From: Heyndrickxia vini
Lineage (GTDB): Bacteria > Bacillota > Bacilli > Bacillales > Bacillaceae_C
Assembly (NCBI RefSeq): GCF_016772275.1
Contig: NZ_CP065425.1
Location: 3,623,501-3,687,500, forward strand
DNA length: 64,000 bases
Direction: 5' to 3'
Shown here: in pieces, positions 63,806 through 64,000 of the stretch
Layout: the number at the start of each line of letters is the position of its first letter
Numbering within the stretch: position 1 is the first letter of the stretch
Translations under genes and position numbers: made by a program
Notes under the pieces: generated by a model
Databases searched by the model: none
What the model was told of the DNA's origin: nothing
What the model saw: the letters and a program-made list of their open reading frames with translations, nothing else

Positions 63806-63808
63806 AAC

Positions 63809-63892
63809 TGGTGGAGGGGGACGGATTCGAACCGCCGAACCCTAAGGAGCGGATTTACAGTCCGCCGCGTTTAGCCACTTCGCTACCCCTCC
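63809..63892 (-). tRNA. tRNA-Tyr (GUA)
   Basis: 84 nt with long variable arm and encoded CCA; acceptor GGAGGGG / CCCCTCC, anticodon GTA in CTGTAAA. Confidence 0.95.
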
Positions 63893-63930
63893 ACGATTAA
63901 GAAAGTTATTAAGGGATAAATTATATTTAA

Positions 63931-64000
63931 TGGCGGTCCGGACGGGACTCGAACCCGCGACCTCCTGCGTGACAGGCAGGCATTCTAACCAGCTGAACTA
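63931..64000 (-). tRNA. tRNA-Asp (GUC), cut by the window edge
   Basis: Anticodon GTC in CTGTCAC, T-arm and 3-prime acceptor GTCCGGACCG-type strand with encoded CCA are present; the 5-prime end lies beyond 64000. Confidence 0.92.

Overview
The window is low-GC DNA from an endospore-forming member of the Bacillaceae. The evidence is a GerA-type germinant receptor operon, a KinB-like sporulation kinase, a gamma-type spore protein, CcpA (cre) and GlcT (RAT) control sites, and strong Shine-Dalgarno sites with many TTG starts. The exact species cannot be told from the sequence. No prophage, CRISPR array or defence island is visible. The mobile DNA consists of one decayed IS3-family copy, one lone recombinase gene and several families of small palindromic repeats.

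Layout. 1-3.6 kb: murein recycling genes (namZ start, amiE-like, nagZ) on the minus strand. 4-5.7 kb: secreted thermolysin-type protease. 5.7-7.5 kb: fetAB, bracketed by two hairpin repeats. 7.5-11.8 kb: small membrane gene divergent from a gerKA-KC-KB operon. 11.9-13.4 kb: PBP4a-type carboxypeptidase. 13.6-25.8 kb: a di/tricarboxylate region with tctCBA, two CitST-like two-component systems, a citM transporter, and an AbrB-type membrane protein divergent from a LysR regulator. Both transport units carry a CcpA operator, and a 52-53 bp tandem hairpin repeat lies upstream of tctC. 25.8-31 kb: intracellular subtilisin, KinB-like kinase, cstA with its small YbdD partner.

31-36 kb: secreted stalk-domain protein, DnaQ-like exonuclease, a GC-rich MITE-like repeat, a UspA protein, an IS3-family element sitting in the loop of an old bidirectional terminator, and rlmN. 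36-43 kb: alpha/beta hydrolase, metA, an SRPBCC/ArsR pair, a CBO0543 membrane protein, and a MarR-regulated EmrAB-like efflux operon. 43-50.4 kb: acetyltransferases, a KhtTU potassium/proton antiporter with a second khtT copy, a recombinase gene between them, an SDR and a C45 hydrolase. 50.7-56.5 kb: oppABCDF, with oppF split by a one-base deletion. 56.7-59.2 kb: DUF3899 protein, TipAL-type MerR regulator, DoxX protein, YebC-type regulator. 59.4-62.8 kb: PTS IIA, glcT and a NagP-like IICB behind a GlcT antiterminator/terminator switch. 62.7-64 kb: two small genes and a tRNA cluster (Asp, Tyr, Trp, His, Gly, Ile in transcription order).

Three short deletions in homopolymer runs (oppF, IS orfA, tRNA-Trp acceptor stem) mean that either several genes are really damaged or the assembly carries residual indel errors. 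I found no wholly new multi-gene system. The least explained items are the tandem hairpin repeat upstream of tctC, the leader peptide of cstA, the khtT duplication around a recombinase, and the use of a glucose-type RAT/GlcT switch for a NagP-like PTS.
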